A DNA stretch of 64,000 nt, from contig CM061248.1 of assembly GCA_022605425.2 (NCBI GenBank), positions 682,001 to 746,000 of the forward strand. The letters run 5' to 3'. The translations under genes were made by a program, and so were the position numbers. Numbering within the stretch: position 1 is the stretch's first letter; each line of letters begins with the position of its first letter. This document shows positions 24,611 through 36,866 of this stretch, one piece after another. The notes beneath the pieces were generated by a model. It ran no database searches. It saw only the letters and a program-made list of their open reading frames with translations, and was not told where the DNA came from. This DNA is from Hamiltosporidium tvaerminnensis. Taxonomy: Eukaryota; Microsporidia; Dubosqiidae.

Positions 24611-24834
24611 TATTATTTAATAGCTCGCCTTTTCTCTACAAATGGAACACAATCCAACGATGAATTATAGCTTGGCAAAGTTATAGGCGGTTAAAGACAT
24701 TTTTATTCTGATAGGTTAGGTTATCAGCCACACGCAAACATTTCTGAACGAAAGATAAAGAGTGCACCAACCGGAGATCAAACCGGCCTTTGGAAGCAAA
24801 TTCCGATATCCTAACCACTTGACCATTAGCGCGA
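24611..24834 (-). mobile_element. tRNA-derived SINE, copy 1 (with 11-bp target-site duplications)
   Basis: Direct repeats GGCAAAACTAT at 24600-24610 and 24835-24845 bound a 224-bp unit. On the minus strand it opens with a tRNA-like head (24832-24764): GCGCTAA pairs with TTGGTGC over seven positions (two G-U), TGGTCAAGTGG fits the RNA polymerase III A box and GGTTTGATCTCC the B box. An anticodon-like arm (TCGGA...TCCAA) has one mismatch and a pyrimidine after the anticodon position, which a working tRNA would hardly have. The head is followed by a non-tRNA body (CACTCTTTATCTTTCGTTC, then CGCCTATAACTTTGCC) and an A/T tail (TTAAATAATA). The same head and body recur at 46486-46702. It would rely on a LINE for mobility. 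Confidence 0.88.
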
Positions 24835-24845
24835 GGCAAAACTAT

Positions 24846-27800
24846 ATTTGACCTAATTTTTCTTTATCTAATTAATAAGTGTACTTTGGTATAAGTTAAA
24901 TCAAAACATTGATTAAGAATTTAAATTAGTAAGAAATTTTAAATTCTTGCTTCGTGTTTTATCAAGAAAAATTAAAAAATATATACCTATCCTTTGAAAA
25001 ATATTTTAAAAATTAGATTTCACAGTTCTCGAAAAAAAAATAGAATCTGTAAGGCTCTTCTGAAAGAAACACGCAAAATCGATTTACCTATGTAACCCTA
25101 TATTCAAATATCTGCAAGTAATCTAAGAATAAATAGTTTTAAATTATTTGCATTTCAAAAATTTAAATTAAACTAAAGTGGTATACTTATATATAATAAT
25201 AGCCAAGGCAAAAAATAATAACGATACAAAAAACTCAGTTATGAATATAATATAAAATGACAATATCAATGAAATATGATTCCAATATTATTTAAAGAAA
25301 AAAAAATATCTCTATAAGATCTCTATGTAATTGTAGATGTAAACCATTTTTTCGATAACGATCTGCAATGAAGTGTGAGATTTAAGTGAATATTGGCCCT
25401 TGAAAGATTTCTACTTTTTAAAACTTAATATCGAAATTAGTATGTATTTATATAAATTTCTAATCTTTTTGTTTTTATGTTTTAATGTATAGACATAAGT
25501 CGGCATTTAATAGTGTTAAGTATTCCAAAAAATTGCGAATTCAGCGGAATTACTTTATTTGTTAGTTCGCGAATATCAAACCAGCAAATCTCAAAATGAG
25601 CAATACAAAAGAATTAATGTATTTAAACATCATTGAATTCATATTAAAAATCTGAGTAGTTTTGGTTTCAATGCATTTAAAAATTTGAAAAATATGAGTA
25701 GGAATATAAATTAAGTTTTATTGCGATATTTTTTGCACATAAAGACTTCGATTATATAATGAAGGCTGGGTGCCATTGTCGAGGAAAAATTTATTAATTT
25801 TAACATATATGAATTAAGTTGCACAATCTTAGAACAAAAATTCAAGATATTTAAATAAAGCGAGACTTCTCTTGTATCTTTCTCGACGCTTCGAAAAATT
25901 AAACGACATACACAAAGAAAAAGTGTTTTAAAATTTTGTAAAAGAAAAAAATGAACATATTTTTGTATTTATATATACAAAGACCTAAGAAATTCAAGAA
26001 TTTATCTCGTTCAGTTATCAATGGTTTATTAAAAAATGATAAGAAGTAATTTAAAATGTTTTTACTAGATTTGTTGGGAAAAAAGCTCAAAACATTAATG
26101 TTATCATAATCAGATTTTAAGCTCTAAATTATGAATTATTTTGATCATGATATTCCTTATTTTTTGCCGTATTCATCATCACTGTTTATTTTACACTCAA
26201 AATTAAATACACAGATTCGTTAAGATCACTACAAAATATCAGAGTTTGTTTATAATTCTGTCATATCGGTATTTTAATTTCAGGAAATATTAAGCACACT
26301 TTAAAATGTTTACCATAAAACCCAATTTATTTATGATGAACATCTATATATTTCCCATGATGTTTATACATTAATTAATTGCGTCTATTGCCATTAAAAG
26401 AAATCCTGTCTATTCAATCCGATTATTATAACATTAAAAATACATAAGCTGTAATTAACCTTAATTAAGAAGCACTACCTTTTTAACCCATTCCGAGAAA
26501 AAGCATACACTCTTTTAGCTTTTACTTACATTGATTTTTCAAAAAATATCCATAGATTAAAAATTCTTTAATTTCAATTATTCGTGATTTTTGTATTTTT
26601 GAAGCATAAATTTATTTTATAATCTACCATTTGAAATATTTTATGATTGTTTTATTATGTCGCATAATATTTTATTAATAAATTTCGATGATAAAGATAA
26701 AATATAATTAAATACATGGCGGCTTTAATAGCGAAAAAGAATTTTTGAATTTAAATTGCGTATTTTTCTTGCTTTTGAATGAGAATTCAAAAGTATACCC
26801 TAAATTGAACCATAAGTGCCAAAAATTACAAAAGAATCAAATTCGATATGAAAGCTGAGCAGTTTTAATTGAATGCAGTATTTGCGCTAAAAATATTCAT
26901 ATAAAAGCTTAATATGAAATTCATCATCGAGAGTTTAAATTTGAACTTTGCAACAGAATTTAAGGTAATAACTTATACCATTAACATAACATAACATATA
27001 TCTTAATCAATTTCTTCCGTATCTTCAAGTGAATTCGTTTTGTTACAAAAATAATTTTTTTCTAATAGGAAACTCTTATAATGTTATATGAAGCGAAACT
27101 TTGAGCAGATTATAACAATACCAGAAATTTATATCACATACTAACAATATATCACATTTTAAAAAACTAATGCCTTACTTTCGTGTCAAAGTGATTTTAA
27201 GCAATATGTTATTGGCGTATTTTGAATTGGATCGTGGTATACCCCAAAAAAGGCTGGATCGATATAGTCTCATGCAAATCGAAAAATATTTTACCCTGTA
27301 AAAATATATGGGCTTTTTTATTAAAAATCTATATTAATTTTGAAAAATCAGGATAAGCTAAAAACTATCTAAATAACTTTAAATACATGTTATATAGTTG
27401 TTTTACGTATTTATTTCTGTTTTTTCACTTTCTTTTGCAATTGAAAGTTTTTTTCGGATTTTTTTTGCTCTTTGTACGTTTTTCTAACAAACACGCACTT
27501 TAAATTTTTATTCTGAGGAACATGGTTTAAATCTGCTTTATGTTTAGCAATTTAATTCGTTCAGTATAAAATATTATAAAGATTACAATGAAATAAAGAT
27601 GATTTTATATATATTTCTGTGTAGTGTCTTTTTCGTAAGGTTTCATTTATTGCTTAAATATATAATTGTTTTACTCCAAAATATTTAAAAATAAAAATAA
27701 GTACATTTTAGTTCCTAAGAATTATCTATTGGTTAATTTGATACTTGATTTATACTTGATTGAAAATAAATCTTTTGAATTTCAAATAGATATAAATTAT

Positions 27801-30800
27801 TTTTTTAAAGTATATATGCCTGCAATACACGTTTGCATAGATGGGACAGAAAATATTTTATCATAATTATGGATTTGTCAAAAGTATTTTAGGCCGCAAC
27901 TAATTAACTTACACAAATTTGATATAGAGAGACCATTCGGAAAATATTTCACATATGTTTCGAAAAAAATTCAATTAATTTTTATGATTTACTATAAATT
28001 TATTTACTCTATAAAACTAACGTTTTGAAAATTACAATGATATGCAATTAATATACAATATTTTAATACTTAAAAAAATTTATACATAATTTCTTCTAAT
28101 GTATTGTTCCTGTGAATAAAACATGTTTATTTTATAAGAAATTTCAATCTAATATATTTTTACAACTTTGCGACAATATTTTAATCTTTAAAAGGGTAAT
28201 AAAAAATTATGTTAGCCTATTAATATCAATCACATAAATAAATATGCCTTTTTAATAAATTTTTCTGTTATATGTCATATTTTAAAAAGGCATAGTACTT
28301 TATAAACACATTTTTAAAATTAAAATTGTTTAAATCGATTAAAATATAAAAATATAAACAAACATAGCTCCGCTTGTTTCAATAAATAAAAATGTGTAAA
28401 AATTCTTATGTTTTTTCACAGGACAAAATAATATAATTCGCAAATCTTATATAGTTTATAAACATGTAAATCCTACAAATTTCGAAAAATCAGATTTGAC
28501 TGGTGAGTAATCTCATGTTATATCAGGAGAAAAACTATAAATCCAATTAAACTATATTTTTGTGGATTATTGCAATCTAAACTCTGTTAAAATAAATTTT
28601 TACGATTTATACCCTCAAGAAAAAAAAATTCATTAATTATTTCCATTCTCGTAACAGATCCAAAATGTATTTAAAATGCTAAATAGTAAGTTTATTTTAT
28701 ATTTTAATTTATTACGTTTCAAATTTTTCACATCGGTTTCAATACCGTGATATATTTATATGCCAGTATTTAAATATAAACAATAATTTTGATATAGTAA
28801 GCTTTTATTTATTTATTTTTTGATTTATATGTATTAAATCTCTTATTATACTTCTTTGCCTCCCTGTATTAAGATTAAATCATAGATTATAATTAAAGTA
28901 TATAATTTAATATTATGGAAAAAAAACTTTAAGCCCACAAACCAGTCTTCTTCTTAATCCTTTCTTGCTTTCAAGTCAATCCTAACTCTAATCTATCCGA
29001 ATTTGGTTTAAACTTCCTGTCTTAATTTTTTTGTACTTGAAAAAAAAGACTCAAGATTTTACAATGAACATGAAAAGCAATTTCTCTTTGAAATATCAAT
29101 TTTTTTAACTATGTCTTATATAATTTTTTCATAGATGCATAAGTTCTAAAGCAATTATACATCAACATTTTAACTTCTTTATTAATATTTGAACATATTA
29201 CAACTCAATATAATTTGTAAAACTACTGATTAAAATCTATATTTCTATGATTCCTATATAAACTTTTACAAAAACCAAGCTTTAGTTATTTTGCTATGAA
29301 ATATATAAATCGAAGATTTTTTGCATCAGATTAGATTCTTTATTATAAGTTTAAGAATCTTAAACATATTGGAAATAATTTAAGATTGTGAATAATAATT
29401 CACAGCTAAAATAGCTATTTTTGATGAAAGTTAATCATTTGCTGCTTCTAGATAATATGAAGTATTTTCCATATATTGAATAGGATTTTTAACAAGCAGA
29501 GATCTATCCCTATTTTTTCTTTCAAATTGTACAGCACTGTTTTTTGCTTTTTTATCATAATATACACCTCTTTTTACCTAAGACAAAACATAATCTACAT
29601 AACAAATTTTGATTTAAAACTTTAACACCGAACTACTTAAAAATAAGTTTCTTTTAATATTTTTACAATTAAATTAAGCAATAATGTGTTATTTCTCTGA
29701 TTTTTTAAATAAAAAATTTTAGAATTTAAATAAATATCATACAAAAAATATTTTATAGTGTAAATATTATACAGTGATAATTTTTATGGTTCATAAATAT
29801 ATTGAAAATAATCTTCATTAGTTCGTTTTATACTAAAATATGATTTTAAAAAATAATTTAGAATTTTTCTTTATTTAGTATTGAATTTGATTTATATTTC
29901 TTTTTGTTTGTTTTAAAATCATTTGTTTAATATTAATTTAGGAATTTTAAAAAAGGATGTAATTATTTGTATGTATTGTTATAGATAACCTATATTAGGC
30001 AATATTTTCATATTATTAGAATCTTCTGTGTATTTTTTATAAATATAATTCAATGTTTTCATGTGTTGTATTATTTTTGGATTTTTTTGATAGAATGAAA
30101 TTTCTTATAGTTTCGTTTTTTTCCTTCATCCAGCTATAGAACATGAAAAACTCGAATCGGTTATAAATTGGCAAAAAAATAATTGTATTAAACTTTTATT
30201 GCATTATATTATGAAAATTAAATTTAAAACTAAAACTCGTGAATTGTAATGTAACAACAAAATTTTACTTTTGCAGATATAGATCTAAAATTGTACAAGA
30301 AAAATAGTTATTTAAATTGTTTCATATTTAAATTTTAATCAAATGCAATAAGTTTATAAATGTTTTGAACTACAATTTTCAACGATAAAAATAGATTTGT
30401 AAAAAAAATTAAGCGCTTGTTTTATCTAAAAATTTTTATATGATATGACTATGAGTTCATTAAAAATACTTTTGTAAAATTAAAGATTTTTTTTGATTTT
30501 CGATATGATCTCAGATGAATATGTGAAAATATTTTAAAACAAGTGTAAATTTAAAGATAGATTAAATCTGTATTTTTTTCTCACAATATTAATTTTAGCT
30601 ATAATCTTCGAATATATGTAAAATAGCTTCGGATTTATATGAATCATAGAGTATTGTGTTAAAACAAATTTTTGAAGTATACATATATTTTTTTCGATAA
30701 CTATAACACCTTATATATTCAAGCCTATGAAATAATTTTCTATAATATTTTGCGGTTAAATGACCTAATTTTTACTATATTTTATATTTGGTTACAGCTT

Positions 30801-31489
30801 TGAAATAATAAGCACCAGAAAAACCTGAGAAAAATTTGAATAAAAAAAATTGGGATTTGATGGTAGTGATCAGAAAATGGTTTATAATATTTTTATTTAC
30901 AATTCTGGGAATGGTATACGATTATTATTGAATTATGACTCTCTGGAAAGTATTTATTTCGTAATTTTATCAAATTTGTCCGCAGTTTCTTTAATTTAAA
31001 CAAATTTTAGACATATTAAATAAATAGAATCTAAGTATAAATAAGAATGAATCGAAATTTATTGTAAAAGCATTTAAGTTTAAGATAAAAATTGATTTCA
31101 TGACGCCAATTTATGTATTTGTTTTTGCTAATACACCTATTATGTGAATACAACTATAAGTACTCTAAAATCTTAACTCATACGTTTGTATTCGTTCTTT
31201 TTTTTTTCTTTAAAAAATCATTTTCTATTTTATAAGAAATAATATTCGGAATCGATTTACCAAATATAAAGAGTATTTTATGCAAAAACATATAATATAT
31301 TTGATATTGAAAAAATAGCCATTTTCTTATGTTTAAATCAAATATTTATTTTTGATTGATCAAATCATCTTATATCTTATAAAACGCATAAATAAATATT
31401 TCTGAATGTGTTATTAGAGATATGTGCGGCTTATTCTTACTTTCACATTTTTAAAGCTTTTAATTGAATATAATTTTAATTCATTTGAT
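24846..31489. other. 6.6-kb AT-rich desert
   Basis: No gene with a supported start, no RNA gene and no recognised element is seen. Small frames at 25899-26090 (-) and 27666-27866 (+) open only with TTG and are rich in Phe, Ile, Lys, Asn, as chance frames are here. The GC content is visibly the lowest of the window. Confidence 0.5.
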
Positions 31490-33250
31490 ACAAAACTTAT
31501 GAAACAATTTTTTCATAAATCTGTTATTTTTTTGAAAAGGTAATAAGTTTACTACGAAACTATAAATTGAAATAAAAGTTAAGGAAAAATTCTCTTAAAA
31601 AATATATTTATTGAAATAATTTTCAATGTAAAACAGAGTCATTGGTAAAAGAAGTATGAGATTATGGGGCTTTTAGACATAAATAGTAATTCAGAACTAG
31701 TTCAATTTTCAGGGAATATAAGTATAAAGTCAAAATAAAAACATAGCTTAATATAACAAATTAGTGTGAAAGCTTCTTTGTATTTTCTAGGCATTCTTAT
31801 AAGTCATCATTAGTAAAATTCATAGTCTTATATATGCTTAGTATTATGTATTATGTAAATCAAATCATCTCTTTGTTGCTTATACATTTATTATGAATTT
31901 ATAAATTTCACAAAGATTTATATGTTCTGGATTTAATTTAGAGCATGAAAAGGTTACTTGTGTAATAATCTAAATCTTTCAAAGGCATTGCTTAATCTTG
32001 GTATTTTCGTATTTAAATAAAGTTTAAAAGGTATCATTTTTCTTAGCTTTGTTCTTTTGCACACCATTCGGCAGATTTCTTATAGATTAAGCATTATGTA
32101 CAATTTTATTATATTTTAAAAATATTTTATAGCTTACTATAATCCTTTTATCTATCGTATGGCATATTTTGAAATTCTTTTTTTTTCTAATATATTCATT
32201 CCAGATAGAACATACAAATTTATCTATCAAAGTCTTTACAAATTTTCATTTTTATTTGTTTCGTTTCTTTAGTTAAAATTTCGGCTTTAATGGTTATCAA
32301 TATTTTTATCTTTCGCTTAAAGTCTTATTCTTTTTTATTTTGAATCATAAATTTCGTATATGACAAGAAATTTCATTTTTCTTTGTTATTTTAGATCAAT
32401 ATTTCTTTGGTGGGGAGAGGGGTTGATTTTTGTTTGGAATTCTTCTTTTGAAGTTTCTTTTTTTTCTATAGCTTAAAAACATCAAAAGTTCTAACTTGAT
32501 GAATTTTGCTTTCTATATTCTTCGAAATTTATTTACTACATTACATTTTTTTTCTATTTCTGACAATGCACAATAATAAACATTTTTTCGTTCTCAAAAG
32601 GTCTTCGATTTTTCAGATAAATTTCTATCTTAACCATAAGACCGAATCTTTCGATTTCACACCATTCCTCCATTTTCATTTCTACTTCGAATAGAAAACA
32701 TAATTTCTGTTGTTCTGCACATATATCCTACTTTTACTTTCTTGTCTTACTTCGGTTCCAATGAGTTTTCATTAAAACTAAATCCCCCTCCCCACATTTA
32801 TCTTTTATTTCTCTATAATATTTTTTATACGATGCACAGACTCATCTAATAAGCATCGTTTCCATTTTCCCATTCCGCTATTTCAGAAGAAGATATTGCT
32901 TCTGAATTTTTCATAATTTCTGGGTTTTTTCGCTCTATAAATACTTTTTTTTTGAACAAATTTGTTTCCGGATTAGGAAAATTTGTTTATTCAGATTATT
33001 CTATGATATTCTTAGGTCTATTTATGGAAGGTGATATCAATAAAAACAATGTCTTAAATAAAAATTTGCTATGAATTGTATTTTTCTAGATTAAAATTAC
33101 TTATTCCCTTAATAAATGTGTACAAAATTTGGAAATAGAACTGATTCTACACAAAGTTTAATTTTAAGTTTATAAATGTTTATAATGTAGAAAGCAACTT
33201 TTATAAAAGAAATTTTAATTTGGTTTTAATTTGATTAATTAAATTTTATG
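31490..33250. repeat. Duplicated 1.8-kb segment, copy 2
   Basis: The counterpart of 22200-23990, same orientation. The block from GAACAAATTTGTTTCCGGAT to the TTTATGGAAGGTGAT string (about 32950-33035) is practically identical to 23666-23751, whereas the start of the segment is only patchily alignable. It ends where the family A fragment begins. The hairpin at 32882-32906 is conserved. Confidence 0.75.
32882..32906. other. Conserved hairpin in duplicated segment, copy 2
   Basis: TTCAGAAG/CTTCTGAA with one base changed in the loop relative to 23595-23619. Confidence 0.5.
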
Positions 33251-33262
33251 AGGCCAATAATT

Positions 33263-33505
33263 GTGGAGGGAGGATAACCACATAAAAAATCATCTTTTTG
33301 GCAATGATTCTGTGAAATTGGCATGAAGATCATTGTTTGGATTTTTGGTGGGAATAAAACTACAATAGATTTCCCGTCATCCATAGAATTTGTATGAGAA
33401 GGAGAAGGTCTATGAATAGCGGAACTTTTTCTAAAATTTATTTTCTTTTTTTTATGCTACTAGATCGAATACCGCAGTTGATTTATAGATAATTCCCATT
33501 CAAAA
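33263..33505 (+). repeat. Family A dispersed repeat, head end only
   Basis: It begins GTGGAGGGAGGATAACCACA and continues through the AGATCATTGTTTGGATTTTT block and GAATACCGCAGTTGATTTAT to the beginning of the hairpin region (AAAAGTATGG), where it is cut by LINE sequence. The junction suggests a LINE insertion into an A element. Confidence 0.85.
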
Positions 33506-35118
33506 GTATGGATACTGCTACTCTTCTAGAAGGTGTTAGTGTTCACAAATATTTAGGAATAATAGAAGATAGCTGAGGAATTCCAACACGTAGCTCTGTT
33601 GAGGAAGTACAGAGCAAACTTATATCAAGAGTTAAAAGACTTTGTCACACTAGATTAAACGCAAAAAATTTATTTTTCTGCAATCAATCAACCTGCGATA
33701 TGGTTAATAACTACCACATAGGAGTACTTCGACTCGAACCGGCTGACTTCTCTAAGTTAGATGATGCAGTGCGTGCGGTGTTGGTGAAGAATAAGGTCAT
33801 CTTCTTCCAGGCTGTAAAGAGCGTTTGTATCTTCCTAGAACAGAACTTGGAAGAGGCCTACATAGTGTTGAGTTGCGAAGCGAACATATTCTTCTGTAAC
33901 TCTTGAATTCGTTTGGAAAAAAGTAAAGAAATATCAAGTAGACGAGCAGCAATCCTCAAGGTGGTGAATAATAATAAAATCCATCTTGCACTAATAAAAG
34001 GCTTCTCAAAAGCAAAGTACAGGTTGGTAGAAGAAGTCACTAAGAAAAGTTTAGAAGAAGCTCAACTTACAAAACTATATAACGAAATAGAAAAACGAAA
34101 ACTCCATTCAAAGTTATATAATGCAAGGAAAAATGAGCTTGTGAGTGTTAGTGACTCTTCAAGATGGCTAAAGAGAGGAAATATTAGGCCACGAAATGAA
34201 GCTGTGTTCTGCTATATCCAGGATAGAAATGTATTCTGGGGAGCAGATGGTGTGTGTCAACATCGCGGGAAGTCTGGTAAGACTGTAGATCATCTAGCGA
34301 CTAGATGTGAAAAAATGCTAGGCCATGATTACACTAGACGGCATAATGAAGTGGTTAGATGCCTACACCTACTTCTTCTAAATAGATATAAGTTTAAGTC
34401 TTCAAAACGAATAAGGAGTCACTCAGTTCAAGAAATTCTTGATAATGAGTATGCAGAGATAAGAGTGGACACCAGAATTAAAACTGATGTTAAAATTCGG
34501 AATAACAGACCAGACATATTTATTTTAGATAAGAAGAAGAATAAGATAACACTCATTGAAGTAGCAATCACTTCCCAAGATTCACTTCAAATAGTTGAAA
34601 CTGAAAAACTTGGAAATATGACCTGCTAGCTAATGATTTCGGTCTTATTTATAAGTGTAGTGTAGAGATAATCCCTTATATGATGACCTGGGATGGTATT
34701 GTGACAAAATACCATAAATCTCATCTTAATAGACTAGAAATACCCATGAATGTAGAGGCATACATTCAGTCTATAGTACTTAAGAAGACAGTTGAAACAA
34801 TTTCCTTTGATCGACGAAGAGGACTTGAGTCAGGACTAAATACAAAGAGAGCGTCATTAAGTGTTATTATGAGAGCAGAGATGCATGATAAACCAACACC
34901 ATCTTTAAAAGAAGTGAAGAGAGATGAAGATAGTGTTAAAATTTTAAAAACAAAAAATAATACACCCCATATTTCACAAGGAGGAACCACGTTTGAGGAA
35001 CCGACCAATAAAATAAATGAAGAGTCGGATTTAAAAGAAGAGACAGTATTGGTTAAAGAGGTAGAAGAAAACATGTAAAAAATGGTAAAAATATTTTAAC
35101 GCAGAATTTATTAAATAA
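33506..35118 (+). mobile_element. R2-type LINE, 5'-truncated copy
   Basis: It starts abruptly inside the RT (ATACTGCTACTCTTCTAGAA, corresponding to about 17325 in the long copy) and runs to the same 3' end (TTAACGCAGAATTTATTAAATAAA). Identity with 17325-18950 is high by eye. 5' truncation is typical of LINE retrotransposition. No clear target-site duplication was found. Confidence 0.88.
33700..35078 (+). pseudogene. LINE thumb, zinc motif and endonuclease, broken
   Basis: Open pieces: 33700-33906 (RT thumb, FSKLDDAVRAVLVKNK), 33913-34629 and 34680-35078. The middle piece has the linker, the zinc motif with its second Cys replaced by Arg (CQHRGKSGKTVDH), and the endonuclease RPDIFILD...IEVAI. 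A small deletion at about 34610 (CTTGGAAATATG where the long copy has CTTAGGAAATATG) ends the frame, and the rest is read from 34680 with VTKYHKSHL and a Lys/Glu-rich tail. The TTG or ATG starts are not real starts; this is one ORF's remains. Confidence 0.85.
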
Positions 35119-35844
35119 ACAATTACTAATATATTCATTTTATAATCTTCATACTATTACCCTAATAAATAATTTTCTAAATATTTTGCTTAGTTATGTT
35201 ATCTGCTTTTTTTACAAATTTTAAGGATAAAAGTTAGAAGCTGAACCATTCAAATAGCTTATATATAAAAATTAAGTTATTTTCGATCCAATTTTTGCTT
35301 AAAATACCATAAATTACCACATAGTAAGTTATAAATACTACAATTATTGTAGATAAATTAGATTAAACCACATAAAATATCACAAAATTTATCATTGAAA
35401 TTCATTATTAAAGAAAAAGCAGTAAAATACATTTTGGAAAATTCTTGTAAAAATATAAAACATTAAACAATTTCGAATTCTTTATACATATGAATAGATA
35501 AGTAATTATTGTGACTAAAAATAGGCACGATCTGTGTAAAATTTGAGATAATGTTTTAAAAATCATGAATGTAGAAAGTTTTTTAAAACCGCCTATATAT
35601 TTCTAAGGCAATTAGATATATTCAAATAGAGGGAAACTTAATTTAATAAAAAAAATTGAATCACATCATTAGCAATTATTTTATAGAAAGATCATTAATT
35701 TCTTGAATAAGTGCTAGAATTAAAAAAATAAATCCTCGAGGAAAAGCTTTACGAGTATTATTTAAACCCTGTGAACAAATAAGCTTAAGATTGTGATTTT
35801 CCTTAGACGATTTAAATTTCAAAGAATTAAAACATAATTAAATC
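35119..35844. other. AT-rich spacer
   Basis: Nothing recognised. Confidence 0.4.
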
Positions 35845-36255
35845 ATAATAGGTATAGAGAGGATAACTACATCAAAAATCATCTGCTTGACAATGTATGT
35901 GTCAAGTTGGTATGAAAATAATCGTTGAAATTTTAGTAGATTATAAACCATACTTGATCTATGGGATGATGCCTTATAATCCCGAATTACAACGGATAAA
36001 AAGAACATAATATAAAAATAAAGAACTTTCGCAAAAATCAATGGCTTGGTCGTAATGATGACCATGACTTATGCAACACGAAAGTAGGAGTTTTGGCATT
36101 GAAAATAAAAAACCTGTGAATTTCGAAGGTATTTGACTCCTTAAACCGGCTTTCCGCAAAAAAGAGTTTACCAATATAACATTTTGAGATGACCAGTGGC
36201 CGAATACTTTGGCGTTAAATCTGTTCATCCTCAACATCGGGAGGTAAAAAAGGAC
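35845..36255 (+). repeat. Family B dispersed repeat, long form
   Basis: It opens with the shared head (GAGAGGATAACTACATC...ATCATCTGCTTGACAATG), continues ATTATAAACCATACTTGATC and TTACAACGGATAAAAAGAAC, then holds a segment of about 210 bp absent from the short forms (with CTTAAACCGGCTTTCCGC), and ends CATCGGGAGGTAAAAAAGGA. The long form recurs at 58995-59412. The minus-strand frames over it are by-products. Confidence 0.75.
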
Positions 36256-36634
36256 TGTAATATCTAAGCATAATAAAATATTTGGAATTTCTTATCATGT
36301 AATTTTCTTATAATATGAATCATCGTATACAAAAACAAAATCATTAATAAGTTAAAATACTAAATTAGGAAAATGAATAAAATTCTGCATTATTATGATA
36401 TTACAAAAAGTTTATGTTACTAAAGCTAGTCATTCATAATGTGAGCGTAGTCAGTGATATTTGTGTAAGGATTTGCAAATTTTGAAATTTAGAAAGCTAA
36501 AATGCAGTGTCAGTCAATATATAAATCAAACGTTCATTTTTTTTATTTAGTATTAAGGTGATAGCCATTTATTTATTTATGATGATGAATTTTTTTAAAG
36601 ATAAATTAACTTTCGAATCGAAGTTATAATACTT

Positions 36635-36866
36635 CTTACTTGTTCCTTTCTCTTTTACGTCTCGGTGTCGAGAAAGAACTACTGGAATTCTCCAATTTCT
36701 TCTTTTAATCTGTTGTAACTCGCGATTATACGGGATGGGCCTATAGATCCAGTTTAGTTTATATCCCACCAAAATGTATAACAATGATTTTCTCAACAAT
36801 TTTATACACTCATTGCCAACGAGATAGTTTTTAATGTGGTTATCCTTTTTCACCTTAAGTTATGAT
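36635..36866 (-). repeat. Family B dispersed repeat, short form
   Basis: On the minus strand: AAGGTGAAAAAGGATAACCA, the CACTCATTGCC-type block in complement, TATAGGCCCATCCCGTATAA, TTACAACAGATTAAAAGAAG, CGACACCGAGACGTAAAAG, and a tail AACAAGTAAGAAGTATTATA. A 94-codon frame (36569-36853) spans it, but other B copies have this frame broken, so I do not call a gene. It lies in inverse orientation about 380 bp from the long form. Confidence 0.8.

Noticed and set aside
24764-24832. A genuine tRNA gene (Gln-like TTG anticodon) on the minus strand
   Set aside because: The anticodon stem has a mismatch, the base after the anticodon is a pyrimidine, the unit is flanked by an 11-bp TSD, and head plus non-tRNA body recur together at 46486-46702; a SINE head explains all of this.
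36569-36853. 94-codon minus-strand ORF as a gene
   Set aside because: It coincides with a family B repeat; other B copies (50543-50775, 55895-56114) have stops in the same phase, so no coding constraint is visible.
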